In this document: in pieces, positions 24,988 to 33,777 of the stretch
How the letters are laid out: every line of letters starts with the position of its first letter
Numbering within the stretch: the stretch's first letter is position 1
Source: Lachnospiraceae bacterium UBA1759
GTDB taxonomy: Bacteria > Bacillota > Clostridia > Lachnospirales > Lachnospiraceae
Length of the DNA stretch: 63,675 nt
Direction: 5' to 3'
Assembly (NCBI GenBank): GCA_002315555.1
Contig: DCHF01000041.1
Location: 1-63,675, forward strand
Program-made: the position numbers and the translations under genes
The notes under the pieces: model-generated
Databases searched by the model: none
What the model saw: only the letters and a program-made list of their open reading frames with translations
Told to the model about the DNA's origin: nothing

Positions 24988-27850
24988 AGATCTGTTTGAA
25001 AACATCGAAAAGGCGTTCAAAAAGCTTTTTGAGAATCGCATACTGGTGCTCGGATTCGTTCTGGTGCCGCTTGCGGTCCTGCTTTTTGTACGCCTTTTTC
25101 AGCTTCAGATCGTACGGGGCAACGATTATTACGAGGATTACATGAACATGACCCGCAAGGAAGTTCCCATTGCGGCCATGCGCGGCAACATCTACGACCG
25201 GAACGGAATCCTGCTTGCGGGAAACCGTGTGGTATATTCGATCACCATTTCCGATGAGAATTACTACACCAAATCCGACGGTGAATTCAATGAGATGCTG
25301 CTCAGGCTGATCGAGGTGCTGGACCGTTTCGGTCTGGAACCGGAACGGTCGATCCCGGTCTCGGTCGATGAAAAAGGCGCCTATTACTTCGAGGGCAGCA
25401 CATCGGCCATCCGGCGGTTTATCCGAGATGTCTATGGCACGGAGCGTATCGCATTGTTACAGGAGCAGGGCAAGGACCCGTATTCCTATGATGCGGAAAC
25501 GGTCATGAAGTACCTGATGACGGGCTATTATAACTTTACGAAGAAGTGGGCGGGCGCATCGGAGGTGTCCGAGCTCAATGCCCTGAAGATCTGCAACATC
25601 CGTTATTCGCTGTCCTCGGTATCCTTTACGCGTTATCTTTCCTCCACGGTCGTGAAGGATGTTTCGCAGGAGGTCCAGGCGGCCATCCTCGAGAGCCAGG
25701 GAAATCTGGCCGGCGTTCAGGTGGAGGAATCCTACGAGCGCGTCTATTACAACAGTGAGTGCTTCTCCAGTATTCTGGGCTACGTCGGTTCCATTACGAC
25801 GGAGGAGATCGAAGAACTGAACGCGTCCGGCGGTGATTACAGTGCCGGCGATGTCATCGGTAAAGAGGGCATTGAAAACGCATATGAAAGCTACCTGCAG
25901 GGCAATAAGGGCAAGAAGGTCATCTACGTGAATAACGTGGGTATCGTCATGCAGGAGGAAGTGATCGAGGAGCCGGAGCAGGGCAATGATATCTACTTAA
26001 GCATCGATGCCAATATGACGATCGCGGCTTACAATGTCATGGAACAGCAGCTGGCCGGTGTCGTCGTGAACCATTTGTATCCCGGTACCGACTACGACCC
26101 GGACGTCGCTTATGAGAAGAGTGAATACCTGCTTCCCATCCGCGATGTTTATTTCCAGATGATAAACAACGAGATTCTTTCCATGCAGAAGCTTGCGGAG
26201 GGCGATGCGCTTTCCGTCGGCCGGACCATGGACCACACCATGAAGAACCGGAAGGCCGAGGTCATTTCCGAACTTAAGGAATATCTGGAGACAAAGAGTA
26301 CCGAACCGCTCGATTCCATGGACGAATACATGCAGGCATATGTCACTTATCTTGCGTCGTATATGTCGGATGCGGGGTACCTGGTGTCCTCACGCATCGA
26401 TACGGAAAGTGATGCCTACACCCGCTGGAAGTCCCATGCGATCAGCTTCCCGACGTATATCACGGAAGCGTTGAAGGCCGGTTGGTGCGATCTTTCGACC
26501 ATCGATGACTCCGAGCGTTACAATACGGTTGATGCCTGCTATGAATTCCTGGTGCAGATCCTCCTTGAAGAGCTGGAATCCTCCTACGGCGAATTCGATA
26601 AGCTGATCTACGACGAACTCATCCACACCGAGGTCATCACCGGCTGTGATGTGGCCATCGCGCTATCCGAGCAGGGCGTCATCAACATCGACGAATCCTA
26701 TATCACCCGACTGAAAAACGGTGATAATGATACGGCGTACAATTTCTTCAAGGACCGTATCACCTCGATGGAGATCACACCGGCGCAGATCGCGCTGGAC
26801 CCGTGTTCCGCCGGGCTCGTTCTGACGGATCCGAACACCGGTGAGCTCCTTTCCGTTGTTTCCTATCCGGGATACGATGCCAACCAGATCAACGACTCTG
26901 CGTATTATTCCAAATTGTTGAAGGACCAGTCGAGCCCGCTTTACAGCCGTGCGACACAGTCCCGCCTGGCACCGGGTTCCACCTTTAAGATGATCACGGC
27001 AACGGCAGCCCTGGAGGGCGGTTACCTTCAGGCCGATGAGACCATCAACTGTGCCGGTATCTTCGATAAACTCGACCATCCGCGCTGCTGGATCTACCGT
27101 CTGCAGAACGGCGAACACGGCGATCTGGACGTTGTCCACGCGCTGGGCCAGTCCTGCAACTGTTTCTTCTACGAACTCGGTTACCGCTTCAGTTTGAACG
27201 GTGACGGTCTGTACAGCCCGACGACCGGTATCAACGTCCTGACGGAATACGCCAAGATGTACGGATTCGGTGAGCTTACCGGCATCGAGACCTCGGAAAA
27301 TGTGTCCACACTGACGACCGAGCTCCCGGTAACATCCGCCATCGGTCAGGGTACCAACGCATTCACGACGATCTCACTGGCCCGTTACGTTACGGCGCTT
27401 GCATCATCCGGAAATGTATATGAATTCAAGCTTCTGAACCACATCGAGGACGGAAGCGGAAATACGATCCTTTCGTATACTCCCAAGATCACGAACTATC
27501 TGGACTTCTCGGACAGCACCTGGAATCTGATCCACGAGGGCATGTACACCGTCGTACACGAGGGCGGTTCCAGAAACGGTGACTTTGATAATTTAAGATA
27601 TGACTATGCGGCAAAATCCGGTTCCGCACAGGAAAACCGGAAGCGTCCCGAGCATGGTCTTTATGTAACATACGGCCCCTATGACGATATCAGCTACGCC
27701 ATGGCGGTTCAGGTCCCGAACGGTTACTCGGCAGGTAATGCGGCGCTCATTGCGAACGCGCTTTACGAGTACCTGGAAGGCGATATCACATTGGAGGAGA
27801 TCCTTGAGAACTCCGCATCGAGCGGTAGTGTCAACGATATCCTGGACTAA
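24980..27850 (+). CDS. mrdA: Penicillin-binding protein 2 (class B transpeptidase)
   Basis: 956 residues from a TTG start at 24980, with GGAG 9 bases upstream. Membrane anchor at about 20-40, then the dimerisation domain with MTRKEVPIAAMRGNIYDRNG. The transpeptidase domain has SxxK at 667-670 (GSTFK), SCN at 725-727 and KSG at 879-881. It is longer than the usual 600-750 residues because of an approximately 250-residue region (about 350-610) between the dimerisation and catalytic domains, rich in Asp/Glu/Tyr. It cross-links side-wall peptidoglycan together with RodA, encoded downstream. No PASTA domains. Confidence 0.92.
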   Translation: MFRDLFENIEKAFKKLFENRILVLGFVLVPLAVLLFVRLFQLQIVRGNDYYEDYMNMTRKEVPIAAMRGNIYDRNGILLAGNRVVYSITISDENYYTKSDGEFNEMLLRLIEVLDRFGLEPERSIPVSVDEKGAYYFEGSTSAIRRFIRDVYGTERIALLQEQGKDPYSYDAETVMKYLMTGYYNFTKKWAGASEVSELNALKICNIRYSLSSVSFTRYLSSTVVKDVSQEVQAAILESQGNLAGVQVEESYERVYYNSECFSSILGYVGSITTEEIEELNASGGDYSAGDVIGKEGIENAYESYLQGNKGKKVIYVNNVGIVMQEEVIEEPEQGNDIYLSIDANMTIAAYNVMEQQLAGVVVNHLYPGTDYDPDVAYEKSEYLLPIRDVYFQMINNEILSMQKLAEGDALSVGRTMDHTMKNRKAEVISELKEYLETKSTEPLDSMDEYMQAYVTYLASYMSDAGYLVSSRIDTESDAYTRWKSHAISFPTYITEALKAGWCDLSTIDDSERYNTVDACYEFLVQILLEELESSYGEFDKLIYDELIHTEVITGCDVAIALSEQGVINIDESYITRLKNGDNDTAYNFFKDRITSMEITPAQIALDPCSAGLVLTDPNTGELLSVVSYPGYDANQINDSAYYSKLLKDQSSPLYSRATQSRLAPGSTFKMITATAALEGGYLQADETINCAGIFDKLDHPRCWIYRLQNGEHGDLDVVHALGQSCNCFFYELGYRFSLNGDGLYSPTTGINVLTEYAKMYGFGELTGIETSENVSTLTTELPVTSAIGQGTNAFTTISLARYVTALASSGNVYEFKLLNHIEDGSGNTILSYTPKITNYLDFSDSTWNLIHEGMYTVVHEGGSRNGDFDNLRYDYAAKSGSAQENRKRPEHGLYVTYGPYDDISYAMAVQVPNGYSAGNAALIANALYEYLEGDITLEEILENSASSGSVNDILD

Positions 27851-27864
27851 GAAAAGGAGAGAAC

Positions 27865-28614
27865 ATGGGCGAGATCATTGCAATTACATCCGGAAAAGGC
27901 GGCGCGGGAAAGACGACGGTCACGGCGAATCTCGGGGCGGCGCTTTCCGAGCTCGGAAAGAAAGTCCTTCTGGTGGATGGCGACATCGGCTTCGGCGACC
28001 TTGATCTGGCACTGGGCCTGGAAAACAAGGTGGTCTATAACATTGTGGACGTGGTGGAAGGCAACTGCAAGATCCTTCAGGCGCTGGTCCGCGATGAGGA
28101 TGAAAATTCACTGTATCTGCTTCCGGCGTCCCGGACTCGTGATGATTCCGCGGTGTCCGCAGCGCAGTTTAGCAAGCTTCTGAATATTTTCAAGAAGGAA
28201 TTCGATTACGTACTGGTCGATGTCAAGACCGGCTGCGGAACCGCGTTTAAGAGCGCGGTGTCATCGGCGGACCGGATCTTTGTGCTTTCCACACCGGACC
28301 GTTTTTCCGTACGCGATACCAAGCGAATTACCTTCATGCTGGATAACAAGGCGGAGTGTGCGTACCTTCTGATCAACAAGCTCCGCATGGATCTTCTGCG
28401 TGAGAAGATCATGGCGGGACCGGAAGAGATGGTGGACAGCATCGGCCTGCCGTTATTCGGTGTTGTTCTGAACAGCGAGGATATTATGATGCAGACCGAA
28501 AACGGTACGCCGGTCATCGATCTGAATGCAAATCCCTGCAAGGCTTACATGAATATCGCAAAGAGAATTCTGGGTGAGAATGTGCCGATCGTTCTCAAGG
28601 GCAGAAGAAAATAA
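27865..28614 (+). CDS. minD: MinD-like ParA-family ATPase lacking the membrane-targeting helix
   Basis: 249 residues. The deviant Walker A is SGKGGAGKTTVTANLG, and the next segment VDGDIGFGDLDLALGLENK follows MinD closely, as does NIVDVVEGNCK. Two differences stand out. The block normally DxPAGIExGF is DVKTGCGTAF, and the protein ends after KRILGENVPIVLKGRRK, where typical MinD continues about 20 residues into an amphipathic membrane-binding helix. MinC and MinE genes are absent nearby. It lies between pbp2 and rodA, where minD is found in many Clostridia. It could be a soluble MinD paralogue with a changed partner. Confidence 0.82.
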   Translation: MGEIIAITSGKGGAGKTTVTANLGAALSELGKKVLLVDGDIGFGDLDLALGLENKVVYNIVDVVEGNCKILQALVRDEDENSLYLLPASRTRDDSAVSAAQFSKLLNIFKKEFDYVLVDVKTGCGTAFKSAVSSADRIFVLSTPDRFSVRDTKRITFMLDNKAECAYLLINKLRMDLLREKIMAGPEEMVDSIGLPLFGVVLNSEDIMMQTENGTPVIDLNANPCKAYMNIAKRILGENVPIVLKGRRK

Positions 28615-28671
28615 ACAACTGCAGGAAAGAAGAGCGGTCCCCGACCGCTCGTGAAATAAAAAGGACAGTGC

Positions 28672-29847
28672 ATGTACGGAAAAGTAAATGACAACCGCAT
28701 CGAATGGAGAAACCTGAATTTCAGGCTGATCCTGTCCGTGCTGACCCTCAGTGTGGTCGGCGTTCTTGTGGTGCATTCCGCTACGGCCGATGAAGTCACG
28801 GCGTCCCTCGTCAACACGACCTATAAACAGATCATGGGCGTGGCGGCAGGCGCATTTCTGATGTTCGTCATTGCAATGTTCGATTATCAGAAGATGGTTA
28901 AATATTCGTGGATATTCCTGCTGATCTCCATTGCCAGTCTGACCTATGTGCGTTTCTTCACCGCCGCCATTTACGGCGCCCGGCGATGGATCCATTTCCC
29001 GCTCCTCGGCACCATTCAGCCGTCGGAGTTCTCGAAGCCGGCCATGATCCTTTTCATGTCGTTCATCGTTTTCAAGATCGGCGACCGGATCAGCAAGTTC
29101 CATATGCTGCTTCTGTACTTCATTGCATCGGCACCGGTACTGGTGCTGGTCCTCATTGAGCCGGACCTATCCACGTCGATCGTACTGATGGTCCTGATCA
29201 TCACGGTGCTGTTTTTAAGCGGCATCAGTTATAAATGGGTCCTCGGTGTTCTTGCGGCCATGGTTCCTCTGATCATTCTGTTCTTTATCGCGGTCTATCA
29301 GCCGGGACAGCCGATCCTGACCCGGATCTTCGAGGAGCACCAGATGCTCCGTATCAATGCTTACTTCTTCCCGGATGAGTATCCGGCCCAGGTCTATCAG
29401 CAGAACACGTCCATCATGGCCATCGGCTCCGGAGGTCTGTTCGGCAAGGGCTTGAACAACGCGGCGCTGGATTCCGTAAAGAACGGCAACTTCCTTTCCG
29501 AGGAGTCCTGCGACTTTATCTTTGCCGTGATCGGAGAAGAACTCGGATTCATCGGAAGTGTGGTGATCATTCTGATTGTCGGATTCGTTGTTCTGCAGTG
29601 CTTCCTCACAGCAAGAAAGTGCAAGGACCGCGTGGGTAGGATCATTGCGGGTACCGTGGGCGGCGTCATCGGTGCGCAGAGCTTCATCAACATCGCGGTA
29701 GCTCTGCGACTGATTCCGAACACCGGAATTCCGCTTCCGTTTGTCAGTGCGGGCCTGAGCTCATTACTTAGTACGTACATCATGATCGGTATGGTCCTTT
29801 CGGTCGGTATGCACGGAAAACAGAAGAGAAGGATGGTGCTGCGATGA
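28672..29847 (+). CDS. rodA: Rod-shape peptidoglycan glycosyltransferase RodA
   Basis: 391 residues, a SEDS-family membrane protein with about ten hydrophobic segments. Family motifs visible are ARRWIHFPLLGTIQPSEFSKPAMI, SIMAIGSGGLFGKGL, DFIFAVIGEELGFIGS and NTGIPLPFVSAGLSSLLSTYI. It polymerises lipid II outside the membrane. I call it RodA rather than FtsW because it shares the cluster with mreCD and pbp2. A GAGCGGTC/GACCGCTC hairpin without T-run lies in the gap after minD. Overlaps the next gene by ATGA. Confidence 0.93.
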   Translation: MYGKVNDNRIEWRNLNFRLILSVLTLSVVGVLVVHSATADEVTASLVNTTYKQIMGVAAGAFLMFVIAMFDYQKMVKYSWIFLLISIASLTYVRFFTAAIYGARRWIHFPLLGTIQPSEFSKPAMILFMSFIVFKIGDRISKFHMLLLYFIASAPVLVLVLIEPDLSTSIVLMVLIITVLFLSGISYKWVLGVLAAMVPLIILFFIAVYQPGQPILTRIFEEHQMLRINAYFFPDEYPAQVYQQNTSIMAIGSGGLFGKGLNNAALDSVKNGNFLSEESCDFIFAVIGEELGFIGSVVIILIVGFVVLQCFLTARKCKDRVGRIIAGTVGGVIGAQSFINIAVALRLIPNTGIPLPFVSAGLSSLLSTYIMIGMVLSVGMHGKQKRRMVLR

Positions 29848-30827
29848 AACGGTTTATAAAAAGATCGGCGGCATGGATCCTGAGTGCGGCCTTGATTCTG
29901 ACGGCGGCATCCTGCGGAAACAAACTGAAAAACGCGGAATCCGTATATTATGAAAAGCAGGTCCTTGCGGACCTTACACAAGCGGCGGACGTCGGCGGAA
30001 GGCTGCCGGGCATCAGCAGCGATGTATGTATAATCGAGGATGAATCGGTCTATGATCCGGCACTGATTCAGGCGGACCATGCGCTCCTCATCAATGAGGA
30101 TACGCAGGAAGCGCTGTACGCAAAGAACAGTGCGGAGAAGATCTATCCCGCCAGTCTGACAAAGCTGATGACGGCACTAATCGTCGTTGAAAAGGTCGAA
30201 GACCTTTCCGCGAAGGTCACCATTACGGCGGAGACCTTTGAAGGCCTGACGAGCGGAGCCTCGCTTGCCGGAATCAAAGAAAGTTCCAAATATACCGTGG
30301 AAGACCTCCTGTATGCGCTCCTGGTTCCGTCCGGAAACGACGCGGCCAATGCACTTGCCATCTATACCTACGGTAGCGTGGACGGTTTTGTGGCGCAAAT
30401 GAATAAGCGCGCGCAGGAACTCGGCATGTTGAATACGCATTTTGCCAATCCGCACGGTCTGCATGCGGACGATCATTACACTACGGCATATGATCTCTAC
30501 CTGCTGACGCGGGAGGCGGCAAAGTATCCGGTCATCCGGTCCATCGGCTCCTCGGCAAAAGCGGAGATCACCTGTATTACCGATGGCGCGGAGGATGAGA
30601 AGCAAAGCTTTACTTCCACAAATTCCTTTTTACGGCAGTATTCGGATGTGCCGCCTCAGGTGCGCATTTCCTTTGCCAAGACCGGCTATACCGTAAAGGC
30701 CGGACGTTGTCTCATCATGGATGTCACGGACTTAAGCGGTCAGCAGTATATTGCGATCATTGCACACGTGGAGACCTATGACGAGCTTTATCTCAGAATG
30801 TATGATCTTTTGGATCTGATTCCGTAA
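29844..30827 (+). CDS. D-alanyl-D-alanine carboxypeptidase, predicted lipoprotein
   Basis: 327 residues, peptidase S11 family. The N-terminus is a signal peptide ending TAASC, which fits a lipobox with Cys at about residue 24. Catalytic motifs are SLTK in YPASLTKLMTA, SGN in VPSGNDAANAL, and KTG in FAKTGYTVKAG. The C-terminal amphipathic anchor domain typical of DacA/PBP5 is missing and the protein stops soon after the catalytic domain, so the lipid would be its only membrane tether. It trims the terminal D-Ala from pentapeptides. It overlaps rodA by 4 bases. Confidence 0.9.
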   Translation: MKRFIKRSAAWILSAALILTAASCGNKLKNAESVYYEKQVLADLTQAADVGGRLPGISSDVCIIEDESVYDPALIQADHALLINEDTQEALYAKNSAEKIYPASLTKLMTALIVVEKVEDLSAKVTITAETFEGLTSGASLAGIKESSKYTVEDLLYALLVPSGNDAANALAIYTYGSVDGFVAQMNKRAQELGMLNTHFANPHGLHADDHYTTAYDLYLLTREAAKYPVIRSIGSSAKAEITCITDGAEDEKQSFTSTNSFLRQYSDVPPQVRISFAKTGYTVKAGRCLIMDVTDLSGQQYIAIIAHVETYDELYLRMYDLLDLIP

Positions 30828-30886
30828 TTACATACGGAAACAGTAATATTGACCGGAGGGACGCTCCGGAAGAAAAAGGAACGGAC

Positions 30887-32326
30887 ATGACGACTGAAAA
30901 CAGACCCGACAATATCATAAAGAATCCGCGCCGGGTACCCGTGACGTTTGCCACGGCTGTTTTTGTCGTGCTTTTGATTTATTTTGTGATCCAGGGCATC
31001 ATGGCGCTCACCAGGACCCGGATCCAGGCGTATAACATCGGCGCATCCAAGTCCGATAACGTGGCCGGCACCTTTACGGGCATGATCCTTCGCGACGAGA
31101 CCGTGGTGACCGCGGATCGCGACGGCTGTGTCAACTATTATTCGGTCCAGGGCGAACGGCTGAGCCGCTATTCGCTGGTCTGCACCATCACCTCCGGCAA
31201 TGACATGGAGGAGCGCCTCCACAAGCTGTACTACGGCCAGGGCGTGCTCTCGTCGGAAAGCCGTCTGAAGATCTCCGAGATCATCGAGGCCGCACGTACG
31301 AGCTACGATCCGATGGAGTTCTCCACCGCGTCCATCGCCAAGGCCAACATCAAATCGACGGTATTCAACCGCCTGTTAAAGGACGGCGGCGAAGACTTCC
31401 TTTCCGGGATCTCCGAGGGGAAATACTCAGCGCTTTATTCTTCGGAAAGCGGTTTTATGATCATGGCCCATGACGGTTACGAGAATGCGGATGTGGGGGA
31501 TCTTGCGGTTTCGGATTTTGAGCTCGTTTCGTTCAAGATGTACGAGCGGACAAACGGTGATCAGGTAAGTAAGGGCGATTTCGTATACAAGATCGCCGCG
31601 GACGATACCTTCCGGCTGGTGTTCCCGTTAAGCGCGGAAGAGCGGTCGGCATTCTCCGGTAAAAAGAACCTGACGGTCCGTATGCCGGATGGCAATGAGA
31701 TCGTCGGCGCGTACACGGTGGAAACGCTTTCCGACGGCCGTGACGCAGGCGTTCTGACCTTCAAAAAATACGGCAGTAATTATGTTTCCGAGCGTCTGGT
31801 GAATTTTCAGATCCTGGACAAAAACGTCTACGGTTATAAGATTCCGGAGACGGCGATCGTGAATAAGAGCTTCTTCGTTGTGGATGAAAAGTATATTACG
31901 GAGGGCGGCGCGCGTAATCAAAAGGGCGTGCTGGTGAAGAAGGCGGACGGCAGTGTTTCGTTTACGACCTGCACGATTTACACAAAGAGCAACATTGAAG
32001 GCGCGGATTTCATCATCGGCGACGGTGTGGTCTATCTGTATAGCGATACGTTGAAAGCCGGCGATGTCCTGATCGCGGATATCAAGAACGAGGAGAACGG
32101 GGAGACCGAGCACCTTTCGATGACGCTCGGTGTCATGGCCTCCGTAGAGGGCGTTTACCAGATCAATAACGGTTATTGTATCTTTAAACCCATCGTCCGG
32201 GTGGCCAATTCGCTGGATACCTCCTATGTGATCATTTCATCCAGAGTGCGTTCCGGGCTTACCGCCTATGACCGTATCGTTATGGATGCATCGATCGTGA
32301 AGGAAAATCAGATTATTTTTGAGTGA
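30887..32326 (+). CDS. HlyD-like membrane adaptor protein of the sepF cluster
   Basis: 479 residues. A short cytoplasmic tail and one membrane segment (about 22-42) precede a barrel-sandwich-like beta region (AGTFTGMILRDETVVTADRDGCVNYY). A helical stretch and more beta strands follow, the layout of HlyD/RND adaptor-like proteins. In Clostridia such a gene commonly sits upstream of yggS and sepF; its function is not established. No partner exporter is encoded here, so a division or envelope role is more likely than efflux. AAAAAGGAA precedes the ATG. Confidence 0.7.
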   Translation: MTTENRPDNIIKNPRRVPVTFATAVFVVLLIYFVIQGIMALTRTRIQAYNIGASKSDNVAGTFTGMILRDETVVTADRDGCVNYYSVQGERLSRYSLVCTITSGNDMEERLHKLYYGQGVLSSESRLKISEIIEAARTSYDPMEFSTASIAKANIKSTVFNRLLKDGGEDFLSGISEGKYSALYSSESGFMIMAHDGYENADVGDLAVSDFELVSFKMYERTNGDQVSKGDFVYKIAADDTFRLVFPLSAEERSAFSGKKNLTVRMPDGNEIVGAYTVETLSDGRDAGVLTFKKYGSNYVSERLVNFQILDKNVYGYKIPETAIVNKSFFVVDEKYITEGGARNQKGVLVKKADGSVSFTTCTIYTKSNIEGADFIIGDGVVYLYSDTLKAGDVLIADIKNEENGETEHLSMTLGVMASVEGVYQINNGYCIFKPIVRVANSLDTSYVIISSRVRSGLTAYDRIVMDASIVKENQIIFE

Positions 32327-32340
32327 CCGATGGGAGTAGC

Positions 32341-33042
32341 ATGAGCATTCGTGAGAATTATCTTGAAATCGAAAAACGAATTCAAAGTGCCTGCGATCGC
32401 GCGGGAAGAAAGCGCGAGGAGGTCACGCTGATCGCGGTGTCCAAGACCAAACCGCTTGAAATGCTGAAGGAGGTCGCGGCTCTCGGTCAGACGGACTTTG
32501 GTGAGAATCACGTGCAGGAGATCGTTGAAAAGTATGACGCGTTTCCCGGGGTCCGCTATCACATGATCGGTCATCTGCAGCGGAATAAAGTGCGTCAGGT
32601 CATCGGAAGAGCGGTGATGATCCATTCCGTGGATTCCATGCGCCTTGCGGAAGAGATCTCCAAAGAATCCGTGAAGAAAAATGTAACGACGGACATACTG
32701 ATCGAGATCAATGCGGGAAATGAAGAAAGCAAGTACGGCTTTGATTTTTCCGAAGCGGAAGAGGAGACCATGAAGATCGCGCTTCTTCCGAATATCCGTG
32801 TGTGCGGATTCATGTGTGTGGCGCCTTTTGTGGATGATCCCGAGGAAAATCGATCGGTATTTCGCAAAATGTCTCATTTAGCGGTTGACATGCAGAATAA
32901 AAACACGGATAATGTAAAAGCATATATACTGTCCATGGGTATGACGAATGACTTTGAAGTTGCCATTGAGGAAGGTGCCACGCACGTGCGCATCGGCACA
33001 GCCATTTTCGGAGCCCGTGACTATAAAGGAGTAGTAAAATGA
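32341..33042 (+). CDS. PLP homeostasis protein (YggS/YlmE family)
   Basis: 233 residues from the ATG at 32341 with GGGAG just upstream; the in-frame GTG at 32323 has no SD. It binds pyridoxal phosphate in a TIM-barrel without known catalysis and keeps PLP and amino-acid pools balanced. Motifs: LIAVSKTKP (PLP lysine), FGENHVQE, YHMIGHLQRNK, SMGMTNDFEVAIEEGATHVRIGTAIFG. Downstream sepF overlaps by 4 bases, the standard Firmicute order (ylmE–sepF). Confidence 0.95.
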   Translation: MSIRENYLEIEKRIQSACDRAGRKREEVTLIAVSKTKPLEMLKEVAALGQTDFGENHVQEIVEKYDAFPGVRYHMIGHLQRNKVRQVIGRAVMIHSVDSMRLAEEISKESVKKNVTTDILIEINAGNEESKYGFDFSEAEEETMKIALLPNIRVCGFMCVAPFVDDPEENRSVFRKMSHLAVDMQNKNTDNVKAYILSMGMTNDFEVAIEEGATHVRIGTAIFGARDYKGVVK

Positions 33043-33689
33043 GCGTTGTAGATGATTTCTTAAAGAAAATGAAAATGGTTTCGGACGATGATTATGATGA
33101 TTACGATGACTACGACGAGTATGATGACGAAGAGGATGATGAGATCCTGAATCAGAAGAAAAAGCCGAAGAAGAGTTTCTTTAAGTCTCAGCGTTCCAAA
33201 GTCAGAGATGACGAATATGATGATGATTATAACGATGACGACGATGATCTTCAGGATGATATCGATGACCTGGATGACGATTATTCCGAGCCGGTAAAGA
33301 AGGCCGCCTCCGTAAGCAATTACAAGTCTTCTTACAGCGCATCAAGCAAGGTCGTCGGTATGAATGCGGCACCGTCCAAGAAAGCGGCAACCGCTGCTTC
33401 CGCTGAAGTTTGCATGATCATGCCGAAGAGCTTTGATGATGCCAACACCATCGCCGATGTTCTCTTATCCCATAAGGCAGTCGTTCTGAACCTGGAAGGC
33501 ATCGACATGGCAGCGGCTCAGCGTATCATCGACTTTGCATCCGGTTCCTGCTACACTGTTGGCGGTAACCTGCAGAAGATCTCCAAGAAGATCTTTATCG
33601 TAGTTCCGAGCGACATGAACCTGTCCGGTGACTTTGATCAGCTGATCGGCGACATGATCGACCTGAACTCGATGAATGGACTGAAGTGA
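33039..33689 (+). CDS. sepF: Cell division protein SepF
   Basis: SepF anchors FtsZ filaments to the membrane and forms rings. 216 residues. The start (MSVVDDFLKKMKMV) is a short amphipathic helix for membrane binding. Residues about 14-90 are an acidic, Asp/Tyr-rich linker much longer than usual. The C-terminal SepF domain (about 125-216) has MIMPKSFDDANTIADVL, VVLNLEGIDMAAAQRIIDF and ISKKIFIVVPSDM. It overlaps yggS by ATGA. Confidence 0.95.
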   Translation: MSVVDDFLKKMKMVSDDDYDDYDDYDEYDDEEDDEILNQKKKPKKSFFKSQRSKVRDDEYDDDYNDDDDDLQDDIDDLDDDYSEPVKKAASVSNYKSSYSASSKVVGMNAAPSKKAATAASAEVCMIMPKSFDDANTIADVLLSHKAVVLNLEGIDMAAAQRIIDFASGSCYTVGGNLQKISKKIFIVVPSDMNLSGDFDQLIGDMIDLNSMNGLK

Positions 33690-33712
33690 TCCGAATAAAG
33701 AGGAAATAGGTA

Positions 33713-33755
33713 AAAGGGAGCGGAGATATTCTTCACTCCCTTTAAATCTTGTTAC
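33713..33755 (+). terminator. Weak terminator-like hairpin after sepF
   Basis: AAAGGGAG (33713-33720) pairs with CTCCCTTT (33736-33743). The tail AAATCTTGTTAC is only moderately T-rich, so readthrough into lspA is likely. Confidence 0.4.
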
Positions 33756-33777
33756 AAGACTGAAAGGTGAAATTTTC

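Noticed and set aside
28615..28671. Terminator between minD and rodA
   Set aside because: The GAGCGGTC/GACCGCTC hairpin has no T-run, so it is unlikely to stop transcription.
33078..33300. Tandem DNA repeat
   Set aside because: The GAT/TAT-rich run is explained by the Asp/Tyr linker of SepF and has no fixed unit.
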